Below, piece after piece: positions 46,679 through 57,029 of a stretch of DNA of 64,000 nt. The stretch is from positions 18,505,703 to 18,569,702 of the forward strand of contig NC_135256.1 in assembly GCF_964204865.1 (NCBI RefSeq). Direction: 5' to 3'. The translations under genes were made by a program, and so were the position numbers. Origin of the DNA: Styela clava (Eukaryota > Chordata > Ascidiacea > Stolidobranchia > Styelidae). The notes under the pieces are model-generated. The model was not told where the DNA came from, searched no databases, and worked only from the letters and a program-made list of their open reading frames with translations. Position 1 is the stretch's first letter. Each line of letters opens with the position of its first letter.

Positions 46679-49600
46679 TCAAACAGATGTGCTGGAGAAA
46701 GACAGGTAGGATGAAAGCATGAATTTTTTATATTTTATTTTGAAAGTAGCATATGTGGAGTCACGTAAACTTTGGGGAATGTTATTCCAAATTATTACGC
46801 CTTTGTATTTCAGGGAATTTTGAGATTTGCTCAGCGAAAAGCGAGGTACAAAAAGATTGGATTTGGTCGAAGAGCGTGTGTTGTGTTCATGCACAGAGGT
46901 AAGCGAAACAAAATAATTGTCGAACGCTGTGGGCAAGTAATTATTCTGAAATTGGTGCATAACTTTGGCAATCTCTAGAGTATAAATGTCGGATAGTTTC
47001 AACACCCTGGTTTTATGGTAAAGGGTGTTTAAGTTTGTACGAATAGACGCTCTGGAGAGAGTTCTAACAGCTTTATTCTGTAAGACCTCCAATTTGTGAA
47101 TGTTGGTTTGTGTTGCAGAGCCCCATGCAGTTATAGCATATTGGATGTGGGATTGAAAAAGAGCAAAATAAATGGTTCGCAGGGTAGCATCCTGCACATA
47201 ATGCCTAAGTTTTCCCAAAATCCCAACAGACCTTGACAATTTCTTGTGCATCTCGGTAATATGAGTGTTCCATTTTAAGTTACTATCTATATAGAGCCCG
47301 AGATATTTAAAGGATTGAACAACTTCCAAAGCAACCCCCCTGATTTTGATTAACATGTTGGGATGTTTTTTAATTGATTTAGGACTGAATAGCATGACTT
47401 TAGATTTTTTTACGTTCACAGTGAGTTTGTTGCATAACATCCACTCAATTATTTTATCTATTTCAGTGTTCATAGTATTTTGGAGCGTGGTTGAATCTTT
47501 GGCACTGGCAAGCAAGCAAGCGTCATCGGCGAAGAGTTTTGTTAAAAGATTCGAACAGTTCGACAAATCATTTATGAAAAGTAAGAAAGCCAATGGTCCA
47601 ATGACCGAACCTTGGACAATTCCACAGTGGATGGGCAACATCGGAGACCTATGACATCCTACTTCAACAAACTGTGATCGACCACTCAGGTAATTACATA
47701 ATAGTTTGCATGCGTTACCTCTAAAACCACAGTGTATCAACTTTTGGACAAGAATTTGATGATCAACTGTGTCAAAGGCCTTCTTTAAATCCAGGAATGC
47801 ACAACAGACAGACTCCCCTTTATCAATTTTTTCATAGATAAATGAAATAAGATCTAGGATGGCATGGGAAGTCGAGTGATTGGATTGAAATCCGAATTGG
47901 CATTTGTCGATCAGATTGAATTTGTTACAGAAGTTGAGCATTCTTTTATAGACTAATTTTTCCAGGACGATGCCGATACAGGGTAGAATTGAAATTGGCC
48001 TATAATTTGAAGGATTATTTTTGTTGCCACTTTTGAAGATGGGTATTACCCTAGCAATCTTCAGAGCGGAGGGAAAAATTCCTAAACTAAATGATAGATT
48101 AAAGAAATGACTCAAAGCTGGGGATATGCTGTCTGCGACTAATTTTAAGAAAAAAGAAGGAATATTATCATGCCCAACTGCTTTGCCTTTTTTCAGGTTC
48201 ATTATTACTTGGTGAACTTCTAATGGTGTTGATGGCTCCAGAAAAAACGAATTCTGTGTAGGAGCACCCAAAAAGGCTTTGAAAGATTTCGTACTGTGTG
48301 GGACATTATCGGCAAGTCTCTTTCCTACGGATGAAAAAAATTTATTAAATTCAACGGATATCGCGACAGGGTCTGAGACTATGGTACCATTTTCAAGCTT
48401 CAGTTCCGAGATAGTGGTTTCATCATTGGACCTTACTTTGATGATGTCATTTATAGTTTTCCAAGTGTGTTTAACATCGCCTCTGTTGTTCTCTAGGATG
48501 TTATGGTAATACATTTGTTTTGATCTCCTCTGCAAATGTGTCAAAATGTTTTTATATTTTTTAAAGTGGAGACGCTGGGATAAATTTCCCTTCAGGAACT
48601 TACTTTTGAACATTTTGTTCTTATGTTTAATGGAATTACGAATTCCTTTAGTAATCCAAGGTTTGGAATAAAATTTGTTTTCTCTACGCGAAAATGGTCT
48701 TAATGGGGCATGCTTATTGATTAACCACTTGAAGTGACTAAGAAAAGTATCAAATGAGCTATTGAAGTTTACTTCAGATAATATAACACTAGTATAATTA
48801 TTACACATTGACTCAACTTCTAGCCTGAACGAGTCAGCACAAAATTTAGTCATGTCCCGTTTCATGCGAGTGTTTGTTTTAACGTTACTATTAGTTGCTG
48901 GTATTGTGCACATTATGGGAAAGTGGTCGGTGAGATCACTGAGCAAAATAAATGACGAAGTGCGGGAATCTATGATATTAGTATAGATATGGTCAATTAA
49001 TGTGTGGGAGGTTGAGGTCACTCTGGTTGGTTTGGTGATAAGTGGACATATGAAATTGGACATTAGCATATCCAGATACTTGGTAGTAGGATTGTCACAA
49101 GAATTAAAAAGATTTATATTGAAGTCGCCTAATATAATAAATTGCTTTTTAGCCATCGCCAGCTTCTCAAATAAACAAGACATTGCTGTGGTGAATGATG
49201 GGATATTATTTTTTGGATGTCTATATATTACACCGACAACAAGATTTTGAATTTTTGAGGTTGGTTGGAAATATTTGAGTTCGATCCACAAGTCCTCACA
49301 GTTTGGGAGGCAAAGGCTGAAGTCAGTGCATAAATGAAAGCTTAGATTGTCCCTAATATAAAAACCAACACCGCCTGCGCGAGTAGAGGAGGGAGCATGA
49401 ATGAAGGTGTAACCAGAGATATCAATATTGACAACAGCAGTTTCACTCATGATCCTAGTCTCGCTTAGAGCAATAATTTGAGGTGGAATACAAAAATTTG
49501 AAATTAGCTCAACTAGATTATCGGCATATTTTGCCAAAGATCTGATGTTATGGTGCAATATAATAAAGTCTGTTGCTAGAAAACTTGAAGTTACTCTATT

Positions 49601-49690
49601 GATATTGGATATTTCAAGGTATCGACTTGCAATAGAAGGAATTTCGGGATGAAAATTGGTTGATTCCCAGGTAGGATAAGGATCACTCAT
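46679..49690 (-). CDS. LINE ORF2: endonuclease-reverse transcriptase
   Basis: A 1003-residue uninterrupted protein. The N-terminal apurinic-like endonuclease (about 40-260) shows HHNIRSL, LSETR (75-79), GDFNINL (from 188) and SDLTDHFP (251-258). The reverse transcriptase (about 500-780) shows KGKAVGHDNIP, NPSNYRPISILP, FGFQSNHSTSHA, FLDLKKAFDTVDH, GIVQGSVIGPL and the catalytic FADD (720-723). The C-terminal part carries HYVQDATLRTIYFALFQSHIQY, usual after the RT in CR1/L2/Jockey elements. It nicks target DNA and copies its own RNA there (target-primed reverse transcription). No RNase H domain was recognised. Key catalytic residues appear intact. Assignment to a particular clade is from memory of motif style. 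Confidence 0.95.
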   Translation of the reverse strand: MSDPYPTWESTNFHPEIPSIASRYLEISNINRVTSSFLATDFIILHHNIRSLAKYADNLVELISNFCIPPQIIALSETRIMSETAVVNIDISGYTFIHAPSSTRAGGVGFYIRDNLSFHLCTDFSLCLPNCEDLWIELKYFQPTSKIQNLVVGVIYRHPKNNIPSFTTAMSCLFEKLAMAKKQFIILGDFNINLFNSCDNPTTKYLDMLMSNFICPLITKPTRVTSTSHTLIDHIYTNIIDSRTSSFILLSDLTDHFPIMCTIPATNSNVKTNTRMKRDMTKFCADSFRLEVESMCNNYTSVILSEVNFNSSFDTFLSHFKWLINKHAPLRPFSRRENKFYSKPWITKGIRNSIKHKNKMFKSKFLKGNLSQRLHFKKYKNILTHLQRRSKQMYYHNILENNRGDVKHTWKTINDIIKVRSNDETTISELKLENGTIVSDPVAISVEFNKFFSSVGKRLADNVPHSTKSFKAFLGAPTQNSFFLEPSTPLEVHQVIMNLKKGKAVGHDNIPSFFLKLVADSISPALSHFFNLSFSLGIFPSALKIARVIPIFKSGNKNNPSNYRPISILPCIGIVLEKLVYKRMLNFCNKFNLIDKCQFGFQSNHSTSHAILDLISFIYEKIDKGESVCCAFLDLKKAFDTVDHQILVQKLIHCGFRGNACKLLCNYLSGRSQFVEVGCHRSPMLPIHCGIVQGSVIGPLAFLLFINDLSNCSNLLTKLFADDACLLASAKDSTTLQNTMNTEIDKIIEWMLCNKLTVNVKKSKVMLFSPKSIKKHPNMLIKIRGVALEVVQSFKYLGLYIDSNLKWNTHITEMHKKLSRSVGILGKLRHYVQDATLRTIYFALFQSHIQYAITAWGSATQTNIHKLEVLQNKAVRTLSRASIRTNLNTLYHKTRVLKLSDIYTLEIAKVMHQFQNNYLPTAFDNYFVSLTSVHEHNTRSSTKSNLFVPRFSLSKSQNSLKYKGVIIWNNIPQSLRDSTYATFKIKYKKFMLSSYLSFSSTSV

Positions 49691-49852
49691 AGATGAGGAA
49701 TGCTAATGGGTTCGAATTAGATAACATTAGGTTGGTTGAGGCGAGGGGGGCAAAGTCATTAGATGGGCTATTCCAATGGGGACTGAAGTTATTTAAACCA
49801 ATAACATGATAGAATAATTTACTAGGATATTGCAGTAAAAAATTAAATAGAC

Positions 49853-50779
49853 TCATCTTATTTTATCAAGATCTTCATCTTCAGTTATGGATAAAGTGTT
49901 AGTGTCTTTGTTCTTTTTTATCAGCACTTTGCCATTTGATGTCCATAGGAAGGCGTAACCACATTGTCTTTTGAGAATTTTCGCTTTGTAAAATAAGTTC
50001 TTGTTTTTGTCGGTCAAATTCTCAACAACAAATGCTTTGGATAGGTTCCTTATGGATGTTGGATTGGTAGCGGTTTTGATCAAGTGACGATTATTGAGAA
50101 TTTTAGCTCTGATTTTGCGATTGGTAAATTTTGCGACAATCGGTTTATGGATGTTGGAATTTCGCGTTGGACAACGATGTGTTACAGAGATGTCAGATGG
50201 TTTGATGTCCACGTGGATGATCTTTCCAATTTCTGTTATCAATTTGTCGGTGTCCTCATTTTCATTAGGTGCGATGCCATGAAATTCTAGATTATCCAAT
50301 CTAGATCGGCGCTCTTGTTCCTCAATTTTTTCTGTGGCATAGTATAATTCGTCCTCCAAGTCATAGATCAACTCTTCTAGATCTCTTATTTTTTTGCCAT
50401 AGAGCATAAGTTTGTCATCTGTTATTTTTTGCTTGGCAATAATTTCATCATATTTTGTTGATTGAAAACTTTGAGATTCTTTAATAGAAGCTAGATCTTG
50501 TTTTATTTCTTTTAGAGACACCATTTGGTCCTCCATACATTCTTTTAGCCCAGGACTCATAGGCAGGTATTCAGAGGTGAAGTTCGCGGAGTTGAAGTTT
50601 TCGGCAAGGCATTTGGCAATTAAAGATGGTAATTGGTCTACTATATTTCTTTGTATCGCTTCCTGGAGATTCATCTGGAAGTTAGCTTGCCCCTCCTGTT
50701 GTTGCGTTAAGGGGCCAATTGGTGAAAGGCCAGGATCCGGGAGACTCCTGGTCAGGGATTGCTTGGGCTGCGAAGCCAT
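49853..50779 (-). CDS. LINE ORF1: RNA-binding protein with coiled coil
   Basis: A 308-residue protein directly upstream of ORF2. The central part (about 75-165) is rich in Lys, Glu, Leu and Ile with heptad character, consistent with a coiled coil for trimerisation. It is followed by EEQERRSRLDNLEFHGI, then DISVTHRCPTRNSN, KPIVAKFTNRKIRAKIL and a basic C-terminal half. This layout resembles L1-type ORF1 proteins, which bind the element RNA and act as nucleic-acid chaperones. No zinc knuckle or esterase motif seen. Confidence 0.85.
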   Translation of the reverse strand: MASQPKQSLTRSLPDPGLSPIGPLTQQQEGQANFQMNLQEAIQRNIVDQLPSLIAKCLAENFNSANFTSEYLPMSPGLKECMEDQMVSLKEIKQDLASIKESQSFQSTKYDEIIAKQKITDDKLMLYGKKIRDLEELIYDLEDELYYATEKIEEQERRSRLDNLEFHGIAPNENEDTDKLITEIGKIIHVDIKPSDISVTHRCPTRNSNIHKPIVAKFTNRKIRAKILNNRHLIKTATNPTSIRNLSKAFVVENLTDKNKNLFYKAKILKRQCGYAFLWTSNGKVLIKKNKDTNTLSITEDEDLDKIR

Positions 50780-51445
50780 GTTGTTATAGATGATTGACTT
50801 ATATGCTGGAATTGATGTTGAAGTACACAGTGATGATTCAGTTAGACTATTCTGCTAGTTTTAGGTTAGTTTTTAAAACCTTAATCAAATAGCGAATAAT
50901 CAGTGGTTCCCAACCAGTGGTTCCCAAACTTTTTCAAAAATATTGTCTGACGGACCCCTTGCAATTTTGTTTTTGTTTCGCGGCGCTGTGCACTAATTGA
51001 CTAAAATAAAACATTATCAAAGAAAGACAGAAAGATATCACAAGATCACAACAAAAATAAATGCTCCACACGGTGTAGTGCAAAACATATCTTCACCTGC
51101 GTTTATCACGATAAAATTACATACGATTATCTCAATTTTAATTTTAGAAGACATTTTGAAATTGATAATACAGAGTTGAAAACGTAAAAATATATGCCTA
51201 CCGTTACCATGTGTCAAAGACTAAATTTGACATCTGAAAACTAAAACGTAGTGCCTTTCTGACTGCGCTATATTTAACGCTATCCACCTTTCAAAACAAA
51301 AGCGTAAATCAGCATTTAGAAACGGAGTGGCATACTTTATCAACTACCTACTGTAATTCTCTCCTATAACAACAAGCATGCAAAAAGACAGCGCCATCTA
51401 CACCTCCAAGTGCAGCTTTAAGTATTTTGCGGGATTTCCAAGCAT

Positions 51446-51522
51446 ATGTAGCAAGATGTCGCACGACCTGAACCCTAACCGGTACACAATACCCTGTTCA
51501 GGTTGTGCGCCATCTTGGTGCA
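51446..51522. repeat. Hairpin-forming inverted repeat (MITE remnant)
   Basis: AAGATGTCGCACGACCTGAAC and its near complement GTTCAGGTTGTGCGCCATCTT flank a short loop containing ACCGGTACACAA. Nearby CTGGAGCTCC resembles the tips of the CCAGAAGTGTGT MITE family. Confidence 0.7.
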
Positions 51523-51902
51523 CATAGATTACTTCTGGAGCTCCGGTTAAACCACGGCGACTGACTTTTTAGCTGCCCCAAACCGGTACCACGGCAGCAA
51601 ATTAAAAAATCATGCCGGGTAAAATTTTGATGCCGTAACCAAGGCATGTCGGATGTATTGGCAGGGCTGCCCCTGTTGGTGACAAACAATGAGTAGGTTG
51701 GTACTTTTTTGGTATATTAAACAAAAATACGGCGCATGACTTTGTTAATATGCCGATAATACTGATTACTAAATTATAGCGCCATTAAATCATGGCATGA
51801 GACGCCGCGGTTTGTTCGTGGCAGGAGCTGCCATAGCTTTGTGACGTCACAATCGGGAAAACCTAATCGAAACAGAAAATGAAGAATCAGTGTCCTCAGC
51901 AG

Positions 51903-52930
51903 CAGGGTTGCCAGATTGGCTTTTTTAACGCCAAATCTGCCATTTTTGGCTTTTTTCAAACACGTTTGGCGTCAGAATTTCCGTTTGGCTTTTTGGCGTT
52001 TTTTTGGCTTTTTTCAAGTCCAGTCTAGTGTCTATTATTAAAATCATATGAAATACAATATTTAATGTGTAACATTAGCCTATTACCGGTACTGGTACGG
52101 TACTTAACATTAGGCTTTCCCCGAGCGTCGATTTCCCAGTTTATTGCCTTAACGCTTAACCATACCTACCCAATAAGAGTTACTTGCAGTTTCTGCTGCC
52201 GCTCAGACAGATGTTCAAGCAGGGTTGTAAACATTGCCTCGTTTTTATAGTTTTGCGTGTTGTTTGTCAGTTTTAAGTTCCGTTTCCAAAAATGGTTATA
52301 TAACTTAATTTCCATTATGCCCGATGTGGAGCTTTAGGTAAATTGCAGTAGGCTAATCAAAATTTTGTCTCACGAACGATGTGATTAACTACAGTAAAAA
52401 TTACTGAATTAGCCATTAGTAGTCCACCTGTAAGCGGTACGTGGTTAGATAATTTTTAATAAAGTTGATGGTTTATAAATTCTAAAATTTCGAAAATGTA
52501 GGTATATACACATACTGAAACGGTACCCTGTATTGTATATATTGAATGGTAAAATAATGCTGTTCGCTTTAATTTTTATTTGGTTTTTTGATTTTTTTAA
52601 ATTGTTTCATATAGATGTCAGCTTGATTGTGTTGTGTTGAACGTCGATTCTGGTTCTTTCGTTCAATTAATCCTTTTTACTTATAAACCCTTCATCCCGC
52701 TGAAGTAGAAATCGCCATGATAGCAACCGCAAAAACACCTTTCAATGGGAAAAGACAATTGTGTGGCGCACTGAATGAACTGATGGCTCTACATCATCAT
52801 CAGTATTGTTCCAAGAGCTTAAAATCTGACAAATTATGGGGTTTTTGTACTTAGTAAAATTTTTGGCTTTTTCTGGCTTTTTTTATATCCTGATTTGGCT
52901 TTTTTTCATCGCTGGGATCTGGCAACCCTG
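51903..52930. mobile_element. Non-autonomous hAT-like element, 1028 bp, perfect target duplication
   Basis: Starts CAGGGTTGCCAGATTGGC and ends GGGATCTGGCAACCCTG. Flanked by identical 8-bp repeats CTCAGCAG (51895-51902 and 52931-52938). Both subterminal regions consist of TTTGGCTTTTT-type repeats in opposite orientation. No transposase frame. The perfect duplication suggests one of the youngest insertions in the window. Confidence 0.93.
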
Positions 52931-53139
52931 CTCAGCAGAGATTGTAAAGCATCATAATGCGATAAATGTGTCTTTCCAAATTTAAGCAGTTAATTTTTGC
53001 ATTATCAAACTTTGAGCCATCTAACAGATTTCTTTCGCGGACCCTCGGAAAGTACTTCACGGACCCCAAAAGGTCCGCGGACCCTAGTTTGGGAACCACT
53101 GCTCTAAACAAATATAATTAATGCAACTAGTACAGTAAT

Positions 53140-53310
53140 ACTGTACTAGTCTACCGATATCGTACCTGTACGTACCGTAACGGACTATGGTACCGGTATC
53201 GGTAAGACGGTACGTAAACCTGTAAACGGTACCGGTACGTGCCGTACAGGCCACAGGGACTGTCATAGCTTTCCCAGCTATCGTACCGGTACCGGTATCA
53301 CTTTCGCTTA
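53140..53310. repeat. Degenerate GTACCGGTACC-rich low-complexity tract
   Basis: About 170 bp built from overlapping GGTACC, ACCGGT and GTACGT units, largely self-complementary. A minus-strand open frame across it is a repeat product (Thr/Gly/Tyr-rich) and not a gene. Confidence 0.75.
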
Positions 53311-53465
53311 ACACGGGAACCACAGTCTACAAATACTGAAATATATGGAAAGTGAACATTGATTGATTGATTGAACACCGAGCGAAACAGTACCGGTAGT
53401 TTAACTTAACCTCAAAAACCTTTCGAGTTTATTGAGAAATAATTTGAAATACCAACTGATAACAG

Positions 53466-53810
53466 CGGCGGCGGTGTGGCTCAACGGGCTAAGCGTTAGG
53501 AATACGCTCGCCACCGCACCTCTAATTACTCTGCGTGGGTTCGCAGGTTCGAATCCCATGCAGGGATGGTTATGTGCGAGAGGATTGCTGGACTCCTCGC
53601 CGTCGTTGGGTGGTTCACGTAACCGCTGGTCGGTTACGGCTTCCTCCACCACCAAGTCCATGCTTCCGAAAAACAAACAATACAGTAAAAACTAATCCCA
53701 TACCCGATTTGGAATGGTAACCGGACGAGAGGCCGTGGTTCGCCATATGGATAAGCCGTCTTATCGGCTTTCCTCTCCCCCGGGATAAATATGTAAATCC
53801 TATCCTATCC
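53466..53810 (+). mobile_element. tRNA-derived SINE, full length
   Basis: The head GCGGTGTGGCTCAACGGG has a pol III A box TGGCTCAACGG (53477-53487) and a B box GGTTCGAATCC (53546-53556); the wide spacing suggests a Leu- or Ser-type tRNA ancestor. The body ends AAATATGTAAATCC, followed by a short ATCCT tail repeat. TAACAG flanks both ends (53460-53465, 53811-53816) as a possible target duplication. Truncated relatives lie at 44160 and 45222. Confidence 0.9.
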
Positions 53811-54063
53811 TAACAGTAAAACGGTAACAATGATAATTCAATATGATGAACTTAGCAAATTGCAAATGACAAGGTATTGACAGCATGTCCATTCATTTTA
53901 TGATTTTTCAACTCTCATTAATTCACAGTACCGGTATTCGCCTAACAACCAAACTTGGTGAAAGGTTCTCTGTCCATTTTAGGCCCGACTGGATGTTTGT
54001 TAAGTCTATGACCTCATAACGGCGGCTAACGTCATAATGAAAGAGTTTGAAAGCACATAGTAC

Positions 54064-55103
54064 TAGGGTCGGCATTTCGGAACCAGTTTTTGAAATTTCG
54101 GTATTGAGCCGTATAATCCCAGGATTTTTCGGGAATAAGTAAATGATTGAAACAACTTGCATGACAATAAAATCACGTATTTATTTCATGTAATATCGAC
54201 ACAGAAATATTAGAGCATCTAGGGCAGTGGTTCGTAACCTTTTTTTTAATCGCGGCCACTATTTAGTTCTTTAAATATTCGCGCCACACCCATCACAAAA
54301 CACGAACATTTTTATTCATAAAGAGTGCGATAGTCGAACGCGAACAAATGGTTAATAGTTACCGATATTACAACTGTTTTCTTACATTAATGTGAACGAG
54401 AACGTCCTCGGAGCACCTCACATTATTGTATACGTTGCGCGGCCGCACGGGTAATACGTGACTTTCAAACGCGCCGCCGATCACGTACTTCGGTTTTCCT
54501 CGCCGTTCCACATTACGTCAACTTTTTACAACTTAATTCATTTTTATTACAATTCAATATGTTTCTCCCATTTCTAAAATCATCAGAAACTATCCGAAAA
54601 GATAACCGTTTTCGCGTTCGAGATATGAAATATTCGTCAATTCCACCACGCTTTCGTGAAGTAGGGCAATTCACTAAATTTATGAAGGTTTTATTGAGTT
54701 TCATTGCATCACTGTTTGGACTACCACGCGTTTTGTCAGATTGCTGGCGTGATTACAGATCGGGTGGGCAAAATGGTATATTTCCATCGAATCGAATAAT
54801 TTTAACAAATTGTCGAATACCGGGTTGAATTCGGGATTTTATTCCGATGTGTATATTTTTAGGTCGGCTTTGATCTTTTTGTCACCGTTTATAAATTAAC
54901 TGTCTTAAATTTAAGCTAAAAATATTATCATTTCTGACGCGGAATGCGGATATTTTTGAAGACGATTTGACCTTCTTGATTTTACTTTTTCATTGTGGTT
55001 GTTTTATTTTCGTATTAAATGGTGAATAAAAACCCTGCAAAGTCATTGCGTAAATCATGAATGAGAAATTCGAGATCGGGATTTCCAGGGGTCCCAAACC
55101 CTA
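54064..55103. mobile_element. DNA transposon-like element, 1040 bp, TAGGGT termini
   Basis: Starts TAGGGTCGGCATTTCGG and ends GGGGTCCCAAACCCTA. Flanks CATAGTAC (54056-54063) and CATAGAAC (55104-55111) form an 8-bp target duplication with one mismatch, suggesting a hAT-type mechanism. Shares internal blocks, inverted, with 27050-27891. The 89-codon frame at 54559-54828 has no recognisable transposase motif. Confidence 0.82.
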
Positions 55104-55111
55104 CATAGAAC

Positions 55112-56578
55112 GGTACCTGATTGAAAAATTCTCAGTTGGCACGTTCCGTAATTTGACAGTATTGGCCTATAATTCAGCGAGGTTTGATAGTAAAATGGAG
55201 GCAAACAAACAGCAAAATATTATTCAGTTCAAACAGCTCTACTTCGCCTTGCAGAAACTCCATTAGAACAGCGTCCAACACGTTTAATATAAAAAGGACA
55301 GCAGCAAATTTCTCATTAAATTGGATTGTCCTTTTCTGCACGCCTACTTTTGTCCTAATTGCATTCTTTTAATTATGTTTTGTGTTCATGACATTTTTTG
55401 TTAATTTTGAAGGTCTGCCGGTCTGCCGGTCTCCAAAAATTAAGCTATAATGTGATATATCATATCACCCATTTCATACCATCCAATTGTGGTTCATACT
55501 ACAATGGCTTGAAACTAGACTGCCCTGGGTCATAATTTTAGTTTATATTATAATGTAGTTGTGTACATTATGTTCTTCTGATTGTGACATACAATAGTTT
55601 GACTATCCCTTCCCTTAGTTTGCCATATATGTATAACTAATAACCCAAAATTGCTCATCTTAATTGCAATTTAGATACAAAGGATAAGAGGGCCTTGATC
55701 TAATATATATATTTATGTAGTATTATACTGTGTATTGAATTTAATGTGATCAATATTCTTTTAATTAATGTGCAATAGTATACTATAAAACGAAATATAT
55801 TCTGGGCTATCGTGATTTAATTTGACCCAGCCTTGTCAAAATTTATTTAATATCACATATCTATTTCAACTCATAGTCATATTTGTCTATTTCTGAATTA
55901 TTTGTGAAGGGTTGCAATACCAATCTGATTGTTTCCCATCTTAAACCTGTTCTGCGTAGTAATGTGTAAATCTCGCAGAAGTTCCATATGCATCCTGCTT
56001 TTTTTCTCCACCCTAATGAATTGAAAATATAAAATTGTACTACTGTTATGCCTATAATTCATATCTCAATCTATGGTTTTCTTCACACAACACATTATTG
56101 TCACTCATAGAACCTTCAATTTCCCTGTAATCTTATCCCTCATATTTTATCATGTGTAAGCACAAAAGAAGATTCAGAACAGATTGAAAGTGTAAATTAA
56201 TATAATAAATAATTATAAATTTGGTATGGAATTCTTATTTTTTGCTCCTCTCTATTTAAAATTTATTTAATAACTTCCTAATTCCGATTAGAAATTTTTC
56301 TCATCTCTAATTAGATATCATTTTTTTTACATAGTGTATATAGTTTTTTTTTCCATATGTATATCCTGAGAGTGTACTATTACAGAACCTGTGTTATTAA
56401 TTTATTTATTCATGTGCTTGCTTTGGGTGGTAACCGACTCAGATGAATGTTAATGGTCGTATCGTTACCACCCTGTCATCTACCGAAATCTAATTTTTCT
56501 CATTTTGCTATCATATATATATTGTATGTGTTTTCTGGTTTGACGAAACAATAAAAATTCTCTCTCTCTCTCTCTCTT
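55112..56578. other. Unassigned DNA ending in AATAAA and a (CT)n tract
   Basis: No gene recognised. It ends with AATAAA (56550-56555) directly followed by a run of about nine CT units (56559-56577), which resembles a 3' UTR or the tail of a retroelement. GGTCTGCCGGTCTGCCGGTC near 55413 is a short tandem repeat. Confidence 0.4.
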
Positions 56579-57029
56579 GTAATTTACAATTGCAGAATGT
56601 TTGTTGTTATTTGCAACTGCAAATAATTAAGCGCCAACTCGCGGAAGCACTCTCAAAACAACAGTACACTATGGGGGAATGGGCCTATGGGCCGGGAATT
56701 GTGACTCGCCATCTTTTACGCTGAGTCATTACATAACAATATCTTGAAATTGCAATCTGTATCTTGTGCGCCTAATCGTTATGTTATTGGCGTAAGCTTT
56801 TTCCACCGTTCAGCTGTAGCCTACAAGTGCTTTGTTTTGGTGGGTTTTTATATTGAGTCTAATGGTATATGGGCCTACTGACGTGTGTAACGGAAGGAGT
56901 CTTACCTTAAGGCAGTGAACTATATTTTGTATTTCACTGATCTCGTCTTTACGTATTTTTCAGTGCTTTTGTTGTTTATTCCTAAATTTCAATCAGACTA
57001 GCTCAGGCATTTTTGTTCACTTGATCAAT
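56579..57029. other. Upstream region of the second selenoprotein gene
   Basis: Probably holds the promoter and 5' UTR of the gene starting at 57030. No TATA box stands out and no other gene was seen. Confidence 0.4.

Larger units (their letters stand above)
46560..50870 (-). mobile_element. Non-LTR retrotransposon (LINE, CR1/L2-like Jockey group), apparently full-length
   Basis: Two consecutive intact minus-strand ORFs separated by 162 nt: ORF1 at 49853-50779 and ORF2 at 46679-49690. The 5' leader is about 90 nt and the 3' UTR appears short (about 100 nt). Exact ends and target duplication were not resolved. The lack of stops or frameshifts over about 4 kb suggests recent insertion. Confidence 0.85.
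50915..53101. mobile_element. hAT-like element CAGTGGTTCCCAAACT, hosting nested insertions
   Basis: Left tip CAGTGGTTCCCAAACTTTTT and right tip CTAGTTTGGGAACCACTG are near-perfect inverted repeats. Both ends are followed inward by GGACCCC-type sequence. The span is large because other elements (near 51450 and at 51903-52930) sit inside. The tip sequence CAGTGGTTCCCAA also occurs tandemly at 50901. The outer target duplication is not clear, so the two ends might come from separate copies. Confidence 0.6.

Noticed and set aside
47346..48509. Plus-strand ORFs over the LINE
   Set aside because: Shadows antisense to the RT/endonuclease ORF.
53084..53323. 79-codon minus-strand ORF
   Set aside because: Lies on the GTACCGG low-complexity tract; composition reflects the repeat.
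53466..53560. Functional tRNA gene
   Set aside because: A and B boxes are present, but the cloverleaf is imperfect and the sequence continues into a SINE body with tail and relatives.
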